DNA of 64,000 bases from STF1-184 sp050178795 (GTDB lineage: Bacteria; Bacillota; Clostridia; Christensenellales; UBA1242), in NCBI GenBank assembly GCA_050178795.1, contig JBFXFT010000005.1, positions 9,179 through 73,178 on the forward strand, written 5' to 3'. The position numbers and the translations under genes were made by a program. Shown here piece after piece: positions 1-6,727 of the stretch. Below the pieces are notes generated by a model that saw nothing but the letters and a program-made list of their open reading frames with translations, searched no databases and was not told the origin of the DNA. Every line of letters starts with the position of its first letter. Position 1 is the first letter of the stretch.

Positions 1-1
1 C

Positions 2-565
2 ACCGAAAATATAGAAAAAGCTAAAAAATTATTGTTTGATAAAGATGAAGGTATTTATTGGAAAGTAAAAAAATCTTATACAAACTATTATGGTGTTGAA
101 GACGAATCATCAGACATATTAACCACTAAAATTCTTATGGGAACATTTGGATGTATTCCGGCATTTGATAGATATTTCAAAAAAGGACTATCTACTTATA
201 AAAAGAATAATGGAAATAAAATAGATGGCTATTCATTAACGCAAAATATTGAAAATAACGATGGAGTAACTTTTACCGCTTTAGCACATTTAGCAATAAA
301 ACATAACTGTGATTTAAAACTTGATAGCAATAATTCTTACCCACCAATGAAATGTTTGGATATGTATTTTTGGCAAATAGGTTATGAACTTGATGTTGCT
401 AAAAATTTAATTAATGAAAACAAAAGTGATAAGCAAAAGAAAAAGCTGTTAGAAAAAGCTAAAAAATTGAAAATTTGCAATATAGAAGATAAAAAAGCAA
501 ACACAGAAATATTTAAAAAAGCAAGCGATCAAATATTAAAATTAAATATTATTAAAAAACACTAA
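2..565 (+). CDS. Hypothetical protein, truncated by the left window edge
   Basis: The frame is open from base 2, so the true start lies outside the window; a TTG at 32 is not needed as a start. The visible 187 residues are charged and lysine-rich, with no signal peptide or membrane segment. A central stretch (ILMGTFGCIPAFDRYF) looks like the conserved core of a soluble family, but I do not recognise it. The last 60 residues are helical and Lys/Glu-rich. It converges on the Fic gene and shares a bidirectional terminator with it. It sits inside the stretch that I infer to be an integrated element, because a tRNA attachment scar lies at 3.57 kb. Function unknown. Confidence 0.65.
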   Translation, partial: TENIEKAKKLLFDKDEGIYWKVKKSYTNYYGVEDESSDILTTKILMGTFGCIPAFDRYFKKGLSTYKKNNGNKIDGYSLTQNIENNDGVTFTALAHLAIKHNCDLKLDSNNSYPPMKCLDMYFWQIGYELDVAKNLINENKSDKQKKKLLEKAKKLKICNIEDKKANTEIFKKASDQILKLNIIKKH

Positions 566-595
566 AAAGAGTGAATTAAATTTTCACTCTTTTTT
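564..595. terminator. Bidirectional intrinsic terminator
   Basis: Arms AAAGAGTGAA and TTCACTCTTT flank a short loop, with an A run before and a T run after. It can therefore end transcription of the plus-strand gene on its left and of the minus-strand Fic gene on its right. Confidence 0.8.
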
Positions 596-601
596 AAACA
601 T

Positions 602-1588
602 TTATTTTTTAAAATACCTTTGGTTTCGGCTGGTTGGCTTGTCTGGAAATGTCATTTTAATTAAATTTTGTTCTAGTGCAGGGTTTAAGTAATTATCTCT
701 AAATGATATTCTCGATTTTAAGTTTAACAGTTCCATTAGTTCTTTTGTCGATTTTGGGTACTCGTCTATTACCTTTAAAAGTGCTTCTACTTGAGGTGAA
801 ACAAACTTTTCTGTTGGCTTTATATTTGAAGTGTTTACTGCTTTTAAAATAACATTTAGCATAAACTCTATAAATACATTTGACTTACCTTCACTATTAG
901 ACAAACTAAAAGCATTATAATAATCGGTTTGTTCTGCTTTTAAAATATTTTCTATTGGCAAGTATTTAAAAATAGGTTTATATCTACTTAAAATTGCCGA
1001 TTGCCAAAACCTACCTGTTCTACCATTTCCATCTGAAAATGGGTGAATAAATTCAAACTCATAATGAAACACGCAAGACTTAATTAACAGATTATCTTTT
1101 GAAGTGATTAGATAATCAAATAATTGTTCTATTAAGCCTGCCACCATTTTAGCCGGTGGGGCTATATGAATAACTGTGTTACCATCAAATACGCCTTCTG
1201 CACCTTTTCTAAACTCTCCAGCATCTTCTTTTATGCCTTTCATCATTTCATATTGAATACGCTTTAAATCTTTTATGCTATATGGGTCAATTTCATCAAT
1301 TAAAGAATAGGCGTCAAGTGCATTTTTTACTTCTTGAATTTCTTTTTTATCTCCAATTACCGGTTTACCGTTTATTACATCTTCAACTTGCGAAACCGTT
1401 AAATGATTATCCTCTATTGCAAGTGATGAATGAATAGAATGTATTCTATTTCTTCTAAGTAATTGAATTTGATTGTTTAAATTTGCAAAAGCTGTTATTT
1501 CACCAATTCGTTCCATAATTTGTGCAACAGTTTCTAACATTTTATTTGTTAAATCATATGGTGGAACATATTTTTCATTTTCTTCCAT
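602..1588 (-). CDS. Fic family protein (Fic/DOC AMPylase-type)
   Basis: Fic proteins transfer AMP or another phosphate-containing group from a nucleotide to a target protein side chain. The signature HPFSDGNGRTGR is complete at residues 182-193, with the catalytic His182. An upstream segment SSLAIEDN (about 54-61) matches the class II N-terminal inhibitory helix S/TxxxE(G/N), with Ser55 and Glu59 as likely key residues; Asp replaces the common Gly. The last 60 residues resemble a winged-helix DNA-binding tail. Length 328 is typical for the stand-alone Fic-wHTH group. A GGAG Shine-Dalgarno lies 8-9 bases before the ATG. The target is not predictable. No antitoxin partner is adjacent, which fits an in-cis inhibited enzyme. 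It lies in the inferred integrated element. Confidence 0.92.
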   Translation of the reverse strand: MEENEKYVPPYDLTNKMLETVAQIMERIGEITAFANLNNQIQLLRRNRIHSIHSSLAIEDNHLTVSQVEDVINGKPVIGDKKEIQEVKNALDAYSLIDEIDPYSIKDLKRIQYEMMKGIKEDAGEFRKGAEGVFDGNTVIHIAPPAKMVAGLIEQLFDYLITSKDNLLIKSCVFHYEFEFIHPFSDGNGRTGRFWQSAILSRYKPIFKYLPIENILKAEQTDYYNAFSLSNSEGKSNVFIEFMLNVILKAVNTSNIKPTEKFVSPQVEALLKVIDEYPKSTKELMELLNLKSRISFRDNYLNPALEQNLIKMTFPDKPTSRNQRYFKK

Positions 1589-1641
1589 AAAGTTTACTCC
1601 TATAAAACAATTATACTATCAAATTAAAAAATAAACAACTA

Positions 1642-1674
1642 TCTTGTATGTTTTCTTGTATGTTTTCTTGTATG
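1642..1674. repeat. Three tandem copies of TCTTGTATG, 12-bp period
   Basis: TCTTGTATG starts at 1642, 1654 and 1666, separated by TTT. The array lies between the Fic gene start and the end of the sigma-like gene, upstream of Fic on the minus strand. It could be a binding array or simple slippage; no function can be assigned. Confidence 0.75.
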
Positions 1675-1708
1675 GTCTATATACCTATGTTTTCCATAAT
1701 TTACTTAT

Positions 1709-2176
1709 TTAATCTTTTAACTTTTCGTTTTCTAATATATAATTTCTTAATTTATTAATTGCATTTTTATATCTATAACTTATTAAGCTAGGTAGTATGT
1801 TATATTTTCTTGATATCTCAATTTTTTTATAATTTTGCCAAAATATTTTTCTAATGATAAACCATTCTTCTTTACTTAATTTTTTCAAAGCTTTATTAAG
1901 AAGTTTTAACCAAATTTCTTTTTGGGTTAATTCCTTTAGTCCTTCTTTTTCTTCTAGTACATCATAAGGATTCGGTGTGGTGTCAATAAATATGTTTTCT
2001 TTAATATAATCATTTTCGTCTTTTATCCCATCAACAGAAAACTCATGCTTTGCAATTTGTCTTTTTTGTTCTTTTTCTTCATAATAAAAACCTTTTAAAC
2101 TTTCTGCTACCGCATTATTAACTTCAATAGTTATGTATTCGCCACTTATACTGTCATAATATTTTACAACCTTCAT
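1709..2176 (-). CDS. Sigma-70 region-4-like / HTH regulator of mobile-element type
   Basis: A 155-residue soluble protein. The C-terminal 55 residues (LSKEEWFIIRKIFWQNYKKI onward) have the spacing of a sigma-70 region 4 helix-turn-helix: a helix of the LSxEEW type, then EISRKYNI, then a recognition helix SLISYRYKNAINKLR. The N-terminal part resembles the small sigma-like proteins of conjugative elements and prophages (KYYDSISGEYITIEV). No region 2 is visible, so it is not a full sigma factor. Its likely role is a transcription activator of element genes. It is upstream of Fic on the same strand with a 120-bp gap. Functional assignment is inferred from pattern only. Confidence 0.6.
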   Translation of the reverse strand: MKVVKYYDSISGEYITIEVNNAVAESLKGFYYEEKEQKRQIAKHEFSVDGIKDENDYIKENIFIDTTPNPYDVLEEKEGLKELTQKEIWLKLLNKALKKLSKEEWFIIRKIFWQNYKKIEISRKYNILPSLISYRYKNAINKLRNYILENEKLKD

Positions 2177-2424
2177 TAAATAATTCCTTTACCAAATGTA
2201 AAGATATTATATTAAATTAAACTTTATTTGTCAAACATATGTTCGATAAATAAAACAAAAATAAAAGAGACACTATTTATTATCTCTTCTATTATTAATA
2301 GGAAAAATGCCCTAAAATTTCAAACCTGATTAATATAATGCAATACAAAATATCTCTGTAAAGCACTTATGTCTTGCTAAAATAAATTTTAAAAATTTCT
2401 ATGGAAGATCAAAATTTTCAGTGT

Positions 2425-3252
2425 TTACCTTAATTCATTCGCACCTTCAAAATATATCCAACCATTTGAAGCGGTTCCAGTACATATAGCTCCCGCATTA
2501 GATATTGATGTAGCCTCATAATCAACTTTTAGAATAATTTTATCATTAATAACCTCTGCTTTCTCATTTTTTATTAATGAATTAATTATACTCTCATATT
2601 TATTATAAAAACTACTTGTGTCATTATTATATGCTTTAGTCGTTTCACTAGGATGTTTTATTTCACTACCTGATTTAATAATAAATTTACCATTATTAAA
2701 GTATATGCTAGCCGTTTTATGTTTGTTATAATAAAGTTTAATCTTTTGTTTCTTTTCCACAGCAATAGATATATTTTCAGCTTTCAACAAAAATTTAATA
2801 TCTTCAATATAACTTTCCAAAATTGGCATATCAAATTGTGAAATGTTTGGCTTTATATTTCGTTCATCTTTATTTTTTAATAAATATGTGCTTTTATTAA
2901 ATTCATTAATAAAAAAATACTCTAAATAATCAATCGTAAGCCTGTTGAATGAATCGCTATCTGTAGTAACCATTATACCATAAGTCCAAAAATCTTTGTT
3001 AGCCTTATGATTCAATATTCTATCTACACCATTAATAGTTTGCCCAATATAAATTTCTTTTTCATTATTTTCAGTTTCACTAAATAAAAAATATACAGAA
3101 TGTTGGTTTGCATATTTTTCTTTTTTTAGTTCACTTAGCATATCTCTTGTAAAATAATATGCTAATATTTTTTTGTTTGGTTCTTGTATAACCTTTAAAC
3201 TATTTGCACTCTCCTCATTAGGAAATAAATAATAAATAGTTTTTGCCTTCAT
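2425..3252 (-). CDS. GIY-YIG nuclease-like protein with C-terminal DUF4357-like domain
   Basis: Residues 53-80 carry the GIY-YIG pattern: VYFLF, then YIGQT (68-72), then an Arg at 78. The C-terminal SISNAGAICTGTASNGW matches the DUF4357-like tail that often accompanies this nuclease fold in restriction or mobile-element proteins. I chose the ATG at 3252 (275 aa) because GAGG lies 6-7 bases upstream; an upstream in-frame extension to 3312 has no ribosome binding site. Last gene before the tRNA attachment scar, so probably element cargo. Endonuclease activity is likely but the substrate is unknown; the catalytic Glu is not obvious. Confidence 0.7.
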   Translation of the reverse strand: MKAKTIYYLFPNEESANSLKVIQEPNKKILAYYFTRDMLSELKKEKYANQHSVYFLFSETENNEKEIYIGQTINGVDRILNHKANKDFWTYGIMVTTDSDSFNRLTIDYLEYFFINEFNKSTYLLKNKDERNIKPNISQFDMPILESYIEDIKFLLKAENISIAVEKKQKIKLYYNKHKTASIYFNNGKFIIKSGSEIKHPSETTKAYNNDTSSFYNKYESIINSLIKNEKAEVINDKIILKVDYEATSISNAGAICTGTASNGWIYFEGANELR

Positions 3253-3571
3253 ATTATACCTCATATAAATATTTAATTTTAAATATAGTTTAACATATCT
3301 CAATAAAATCACCTAGAGCTTTATAATTTATTTTATATTTAAGTATAACAATTGTTTTTATTTTCTTAATTATTTTAGTCAAGATAAAATGCAACAAAAA
3401 TGCACTGAAAATGCAAAAGTGTCATTTTTTACCATTTAATATCTTTCAATCTTTTTTCATTCTTACTTTTTAATCAATTTGCTGTAACCCTTATAAATAC
3501 TACTTTATAGCATTTTACATTTTGATATTATAAGGTAAAAAATAAAACCCCGTAACAATTTTTAACAGCCA
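3253..3571. other. Non-coding A+T-rich stretch at element boundary
   Basis: No credible reading frame or RNA gene is seen here. It lies between the GIY-YIG gene and the tRNA 3' fragment, where the end of an integrated element would be expected. I see no integrase gene on this side. Confidence 0.5.
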
Positions 3572-3616
3572 CTACGGAACCAAAGGTTAGGAGTTCAAAT
3601 CTCTTACGGTGCACCA
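3572..3616 (+). other. tRNA-Arg(ACG) 3' fragment: attachment-site (att) scar
   Basis: The 45 bases fold as the 3' part of a tRNA: an anticodon loop CTACGGA with anticodon ACG (T33 in place), the anticodon-stem 3' strand, a 5-base variable loop AGGTT, a T arm AGGAG-TTCAAAT-CTCTT with all five pairs possible, an acceptor strand ACGGTGC, A73 and CCA. The upstream bases cannot form the other halves, so the tRNA is truncated. Integrases of many islands recombine into tRNA 3' ends and leave exactly such a copy. The original downstream DNA (with the tRNA terminator) lies to the right, so the element is inferred to lie to the left. Confidence 0.8.
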
Positions 3617-3624
3617 CAATCATT

Positions 3625-3660
3625 AACTGGTCAAACTTTTTAGGTTTTGCCAGTTTTTTT
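3625..3660 (+). terminator. Terminator retained behind the tRNA fragment
   Basis: AACTGG and CCAGTT arms with additional inner pairs, followed by eight T. It sits 8 bases after the CCA of the tRNA fragment, as expected for the native terminator of a tRNA gene. Confidence 0.8.
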
Positions 3661-3676
3661 AATGTTTTTTACTCTG

Positions 3677-3705
3677 TTGACAAATTGACAAATAAGTAAT
3701 ATCAT
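3677..3705 (+). promoter_or_regulatory. Sigma-A promoter for the gene at 3738
   Basis: TTGACA, 17-base spacer, TATCAT, about 30 bases before the start codon. Confidence 0.65.
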
Positions 3706-3737
3706 AGGAATATAAGGACTATAAGAAGGGTTATTTT

Positions 3738-4163
3738 ATGAAAAGTAGCAAAAAATTGCATAAGCAAGAAGTGCGAAGTAGGCAAAAAAACTTAAAAAAA
3801 CAACAAGAAAAAGATAAAAAACTTGTACAAAGAATAGAACAAGTAAATAGAAAAGAGCGTGCAGAGGCAACAAAAACTCAAGTAACGACCGAGGCAATTG
3901 CAGAGGAAAAACAAGAGCCATTAAGACCACAAGAGTTTGAGGAGTCTACCACATTTATTCCAAATGCCTTGGGAGAGATGTTACTAAATTCACCATATTT
4001 ATACGGGTTATTTGGTAGCGGTCAAAAAAGCAATGAGCCAGAAGCAGAGGCAACAAAACGAGAGAAAATAATGGAAATTTGCGGAAGGGCTAATGCAAAA
4101 CCAAAAGTAAAAACAGACGAGACAGACATTATTGACGCAGAATTTACAGAAATAGAAAAATAA
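3738..4163 (+). CDS. Small charged hypothetical protein
   Basis: 141 residues. The first 60 are almost entirely Lys, Arg, Glu and Gln and should form a long charged helix or coiled coil; a short hydrophobic patch (NALGEMLLNSPYLYGLFG) follows, and the tail is acidic. There is no signal peptide, so it is cytoplasmic. An AAGG-type ribosome binding site precedes the ATG. It has its own consensus promoter and terminator, so it is a monocistronic unit on the chromosomal side of the attachment scar. No family recognised. Confidence 0.75.
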   Translation: MKSSKKLHKQEVRSRQKNLKKQQEKDKKLVQRIEQVNRKERAEATKTQVTTEAIAEEKQEPLRPQEFEESTTFIPNALGEMLLNSPYLYGLFGSGQKSNEPEAEATKREKIMEICGRANAKPKVKTDETDIIDAEFTEIEK

Positions 4164-4186
4164 AAACCATAAATGATTATCAATAA

Positions 4187-4218
4187 AAACTGCAGACTTA
4201 AAAAGTTTGCAGTTTTTT
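4187..4218 (+). terminator. Intrinsic terminator
   Basis: AACTGCA-G-ACT pairs with AGT-T-TGCAGTT around an A-rich loop and is followed by a T run. Confidence 0.8.
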
Positions 4219-4261
4219 AGTGGAAATAAATTATAAGCAAATTTTAATACATAAATAACTG

Positions 4262-5044
4262 TTAGTTTTCATCCATATATTTATAATTAAATGTAATTAT
4301 AGTTGGAATTTGTCTTCCGGTATCTCCAACATACGGATACGTTAAAAGTTCTTTCCTGAAAACAGTTTGTGTGGATTTTCCGCCATCCAAATTGTAAGCA
4401 AATTTAACATCTGCTTTAATCAAAATACGTCTAATTTCTTCTAATGTCATGCCAGGATATTCACAAGTCAAAACAAAATAATTTAGGTTTTGTAACTGTC
4501 CAATTACTTGCCTTGACTTTTTCACAACACTACCATAATGATAAATTTTATTTGCATCTTTAAAGATTCTTCCGTCAATGATTAAAGGAACAAAACCCGT
4601 TACAGCATACACTCCACCGTCATTTATAATATCTTTTGCAGAAAATGAAGGAGCGTATGCTTTCATGTCTCCGTTTTTATCAATTGCCAAATTGTATAGT
4701 TCGGTTCTTTTATCATCTCCCTCATCATTACGTGTTCTTTTATAGGTTTCTGCTTGGTCTATGATGATGTTAGAATTCAATATTAAAACACATTCGGGTT
4801 TTAAGGTTTCTACATTAAAAATACCTGCATTAATGGCAAAAAGTCTATTATTGACTTTGCAAAAATTTAGTAAAGATGTTGGTGGTTGTAACTCATTATA
4901 TGTCAATTCAACTTTGGGACAAATTATTAGTTTTTCATTAATACACTTTTTTATAACAGTAAAAATGTAACCACAACTACTACTCTCATCAAAAACCTTG
5001 CTTATCTTAATTTCATCGCCGATAATTTTATAAACATCTTTCAT
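4262..5044 (-). CDS. Phosphodiester glycosidase-like protein (NAGPA fold)
   Basis: 260 residues matching the NAGPA / exopolysaccharide-associated family. Seen are the early NAGIFN block, the central GVYAVTGFVPLIIDGRI block, and the diagnostic C-terminal NLDGGKSTQTVF, which corresponds to the family's NLDGGGS motif (Lys replaces one Gly). Known family members hydrolyse sugar phosphodiester bonds. There is no signal peptide or membrane segment, which is unusual because many homologues are exported or are phage-tail proteins; so the substrate is uncertain. A near-perfect AAGGAGG site precedes the ATG. It is expressed from a good promoter behind a structured leader of about 140 nt (5045-5187). 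Confidence 0.75.
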   Translation of the reverse strand: MKDVYKIIGDEIKISKVFDESSSCGYIFTVIKKCINEKLIICPKVELTYNELQPPTSLLNFCKVNNRLFAINAGIFNVETLKPECVLILNSNIIIDQAETYKRTRNDEGDDKRTELYNLAIDKNGDMKAYAPSFSAKDIINDGGVYAVTGFVPLIIDGRIFKDANKIYHYGSVVKKSRQVIGQLQNLNYFVLTCEYPGMTLEEIRRILIKADVKFAYNLDGGKSTQTVFRKELLTYPYVGDTGRQIPTIITFNYKYMDEN

Positions 5045-5072
5045 TTTTTCTTTGCCTCCTTGAAAAACAAAA

Positions 5073-5187
5073 AAATCTCCTCAACTTATGACAGGCACCA
5101 AAGTGCTTGCCATTCGTTAAGAAGATTTTAACCTGTCTTAATTATTCTTAAATAATATCTGCGAGAATGGTGAAACATCAGATATTA
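5073..5187 (-). ncRNA. Candidate structured 5' leader (riboswitch-like), family unknown
   Basis: On the minus strand the predicted transcript begins at a hairpin AATATCTG/CAGATATT (5154-5161 with 5179-5186, 17-nt loop). A second domain is closed by GACAGG/CCTGTC (5090-5095 with 5132-5137) and contains GTTAA/TTAAC and GCAC/GTGC hairpins. The loop of the first hairpin carries CCATTC (plus strand GAATGG, 5165-5170), which can pair with a complementary 6-mer in the second domain (5110-5115), a possible kissing or pseudoknot contact. The ribosome binding site of the glycosidase-like gene follows. I could not match it to a known riboswitch class. Confidence 0.5.
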
Positions 5188-5194
5188 CTTTATT

Positions 5195-5224
5195 AGAATA
5201 TCATCACATTCTTTTTTTGTCAAT
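5195..5224 (-). promoter_or_regulatory. Sigma-A promoter of the structured leader
   Basis: On the minus strand: TTGACA (5219-5224), 18-base spacer, TATTCT (5195-5200). The start point falls just before the first leader hairpin. Confidence 0.65.
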
Positions 5225-5234
5225 CTTTTGTGTT

Positions 5235-5260
5235 AAAAAACAGGTTTAACAACCTGTTTC
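5235..5260 (-). terminator. Intrinsic terminator of the 76-aa gene
   Basis: AAACAGGTT and AACCTGTTT arms with a TAAC loop; on the minus strand a T run follows. It separates the small gene from the downstream leader transcript. Confidence 0.8.
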
Positions 5261-5264
5261 TTTT

Positions 5265-5495
5265 TTATCTTTCATTTTCTGGTTCTGTCTCTAAATCAAT
5301 AAGTTCTTGATCCTTTCTTGCTATGTAGGCAACTGGTCTTGCTACAGTGTTTAGACCATTATTTTCTTCAACATCAAGTACAATTGGTGTTACTGGTCTC
5401 TCCTCACTAGTTGTTACCGCTTGTACTCCTAACGCCATTCCTACTCCTAATCCTGCAATTACTACTTTTTTCATAAGTCCAGTACTGTTTCCCAT
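5265..5495 (-). CDS. Small hypothetical protein with one N-terminal hydrophobic segment
   Basis: 76 residues. Residues 8-27 (MKKVVIAGLGVGMALGVQAV) read as a signal or anchor segment; the rest is acidic and polar. A GAGGG ribosome binding site precedes the ATG at 5495. Likely exported or membrane-anchored through its N terminus. It is followed by its own terminator. No family recognised. Confidence 0.65.
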   Translation of the reverse strand: MGNSTGLMKKVVIAGLGVGMALGVQAVTTSEERPVTPIVLDVEENNGLNTVARPVAYIARKDQELIDLETEPENER

Positions 5496-5603
5496 ATTAT
5501 AATGCCCTCTTTATTTTTATTTCAACTTATTATAGCCTTAATTTAATGTCGTGTCAATATGCTTTTGAAAACTTAATATGGTTATTTTGCCATAATTTTA
5601 GTT

Positions 5604-5635
5604 AAAAAAATCCACTTTAAATTAAGTGGATTTTT
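5604..5635. terminator. Intrinsic terminator of the 146-aa gene
   Basis: AAAAATCCACTT and AAGTGGATTTTT arms with a 6-base loop; T runs on both strands. The minus-strand gene at 5653 ends just upstream. Confidence 0.8.
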
Positions 5636-5652
5636 AATATTAAATTTTTTAA

Positions 5653-6093
5653 CTACCTGTCAGGTCCGCCATCTCTAATTATATTTAACTCTGCCTCTCT
5701 TGCCTTTGTGTTATAAACCACAAGCGCATCTCCAAAAGCGTCAATAAAGTTTTCTGTTTTATATTCTTCAACGCCTACCTCGTCACCCTCTTTAATTGGT
5801 GGCAGTAACACATAAGTTCTCTTTTCCTCGCTGCCAACGGCAAACTCAAAGTGTTGCCCCCTTAACAGGCTTTTAAGTGCGTAAGATGGTCCTGCTAAAA
5901 ATGTATTTATTGTCCCTTCTTTTTCTTCCATTGCTTTGTATAGGTTTTTTACAATTTGATAGTCATTTACTACTTTCTCGCTTTTTAAGTCGCAGATTGT
6001 CCTTGTTTGCCTGTTGCCACCGTCTATATATTTGATTATTATTTGATTGTTTTCTTTGTCATATATTACAAGACCAGCATTTATATTACTCAT
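5653..6093 (-). CDS. Hypothetical protein
   Basis: 146 residues, soluble and mixed alpha/beta in character, with no motif I recognise. I chose the ATG at 6093 (MSNINAGLVIYD) because GAGAGG lies 8 bases upstream, while the upstream in-frame ATG at 6123 has no ribosome binding site. The protein starts with a strand-rich segment (AGLVIYDKENNQIIIKYIDG) and has a central segment LLRGQHFEFAVGSEEKRTYVLLPP. Single-gene unit with its own terminator. Confidence 0.65.
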   Translation of the reverse strand: MSNINAGLVIYDKENNQIIIKYIDGGNRQTRTICDLKSEKVVNDYQIVKNLYKAMEEKEGTINTFLAGPSYALKSLLRGQHFEFAVGSEEKRTYVLLPPIKEGDEVGVEEYKTENFIDAFGDALVVYNTKAREAELNIIRDGGPDR

Positions 6094-6258
6094 AGCATTT
6101 ACCTCTCTATTTGTATATATCAATTATCACATTTTTTGTTTTGTATGTCAAACCATCTAAAATCAATATTGATAAATGTTAATTATTTTTTTGTTGACAC
6201 TAGTTTTTTGCCTATGGTAAACTCCTAGTAAATAATAAAAATTATAGGTGAAAATTTT

Positions 6259-6681
6259 ATGTTTAATGGTCTACTTTTGTTTGCCGCTTCTTTAAGAAGC
6301 AAAAAGGTGTTTTATATATTCGCTTTATCCGCGTGGGCTGTTTTTATGCTTATCAACTATAATTACAGTATGGGTATAGGCTTTGCAATTTTAAACTTTG
6401 AAGTTGTCTTTTTAATTACTTATTTAATTAGAAAATTTAATAGGGGCAATTTAGTGTTGGCGGTTTTATCGGTACTAGTTTATAGCATATTTATTGACAT
6501 TATTTGCTTTTTTATGTTTCCGACTTTTACTTTTGGGGTAGACCTATTTACCTATGTCTATAATGGAATAATCTTTAACTACAAACCAATTATATTAAAC
6601 ATTATTGCTGGTGTAATATTTGCCCTTACAAAAACGGTTATTAAAGGGGTAGAGCGCAAAAAGCAAAATATTAATGCATAA
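6259..6681 (+). CDS. Hypothetical integral membrane protein
   Basis: 140 residues with about four to five membrane segments: near 17-35, 37-57, 63-85 and 110-130, with Asn/Tyr between. AGGTGA ribosome binding site. The size and spacing recall small substrate-binding (S-component-like) membrane proteins, but no diagnostic motif is present, so I leave the function open. Convergent with helD. Confidence 0.7.
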   Translation: MFNGLLLFAASLRSKKVFYIFALSAWAVFMLINYNYSMGIGFAILNFEVVFLITYLIRKFNRGNLVLAVLSVLVYSIFIDIICFFMFPTFTFGVDLFTYVYNGIIFNYKPIILNIIAGVIFALTKTVIKGVERKKQNINA

Positions 6682-6692
6682 TACAAAAAAAC

Positions 6693-6723
6693 AAAAAGTG
6701 TAAAATTTAATTTACACTTTTTT
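6693..6723. terminator. Bidirectional terminator
   Basis: AAAAAGTGTAAA and TTTACACTTTTT around ATTTAA, shared by the membrane protein (plus) and helD (minus). Confidence 0.85.
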
Positions 6724-6727
6724 ATTG

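Noticed and set aside
1642..1674. CRISPR array
   Set aside because: Units are only 9 bp with 3-bp gaps; there are no spacers and no cas genes.
3541..3616. Complete tRNA gene on the plus strand
   Set aside because: Only the anticodon loop, T arm and acceptor 3' strand are present; no D arm or 5' acceptor strand pairs with them upstream. It is a fragment.
3736..3930. Hydrophobic ORF antisense to the 141-aa gene
   Set aside because: It is a frame shadow of the Lys/Glu-rich coding strand, without ribosome binding site or promoter.
5154..5186. Hammerhead-type ribozyme in the leader
   Set aside because: CTGATG is present on the minus strand but the GAAA and GTC core elements are not placed to form the three-way junction.
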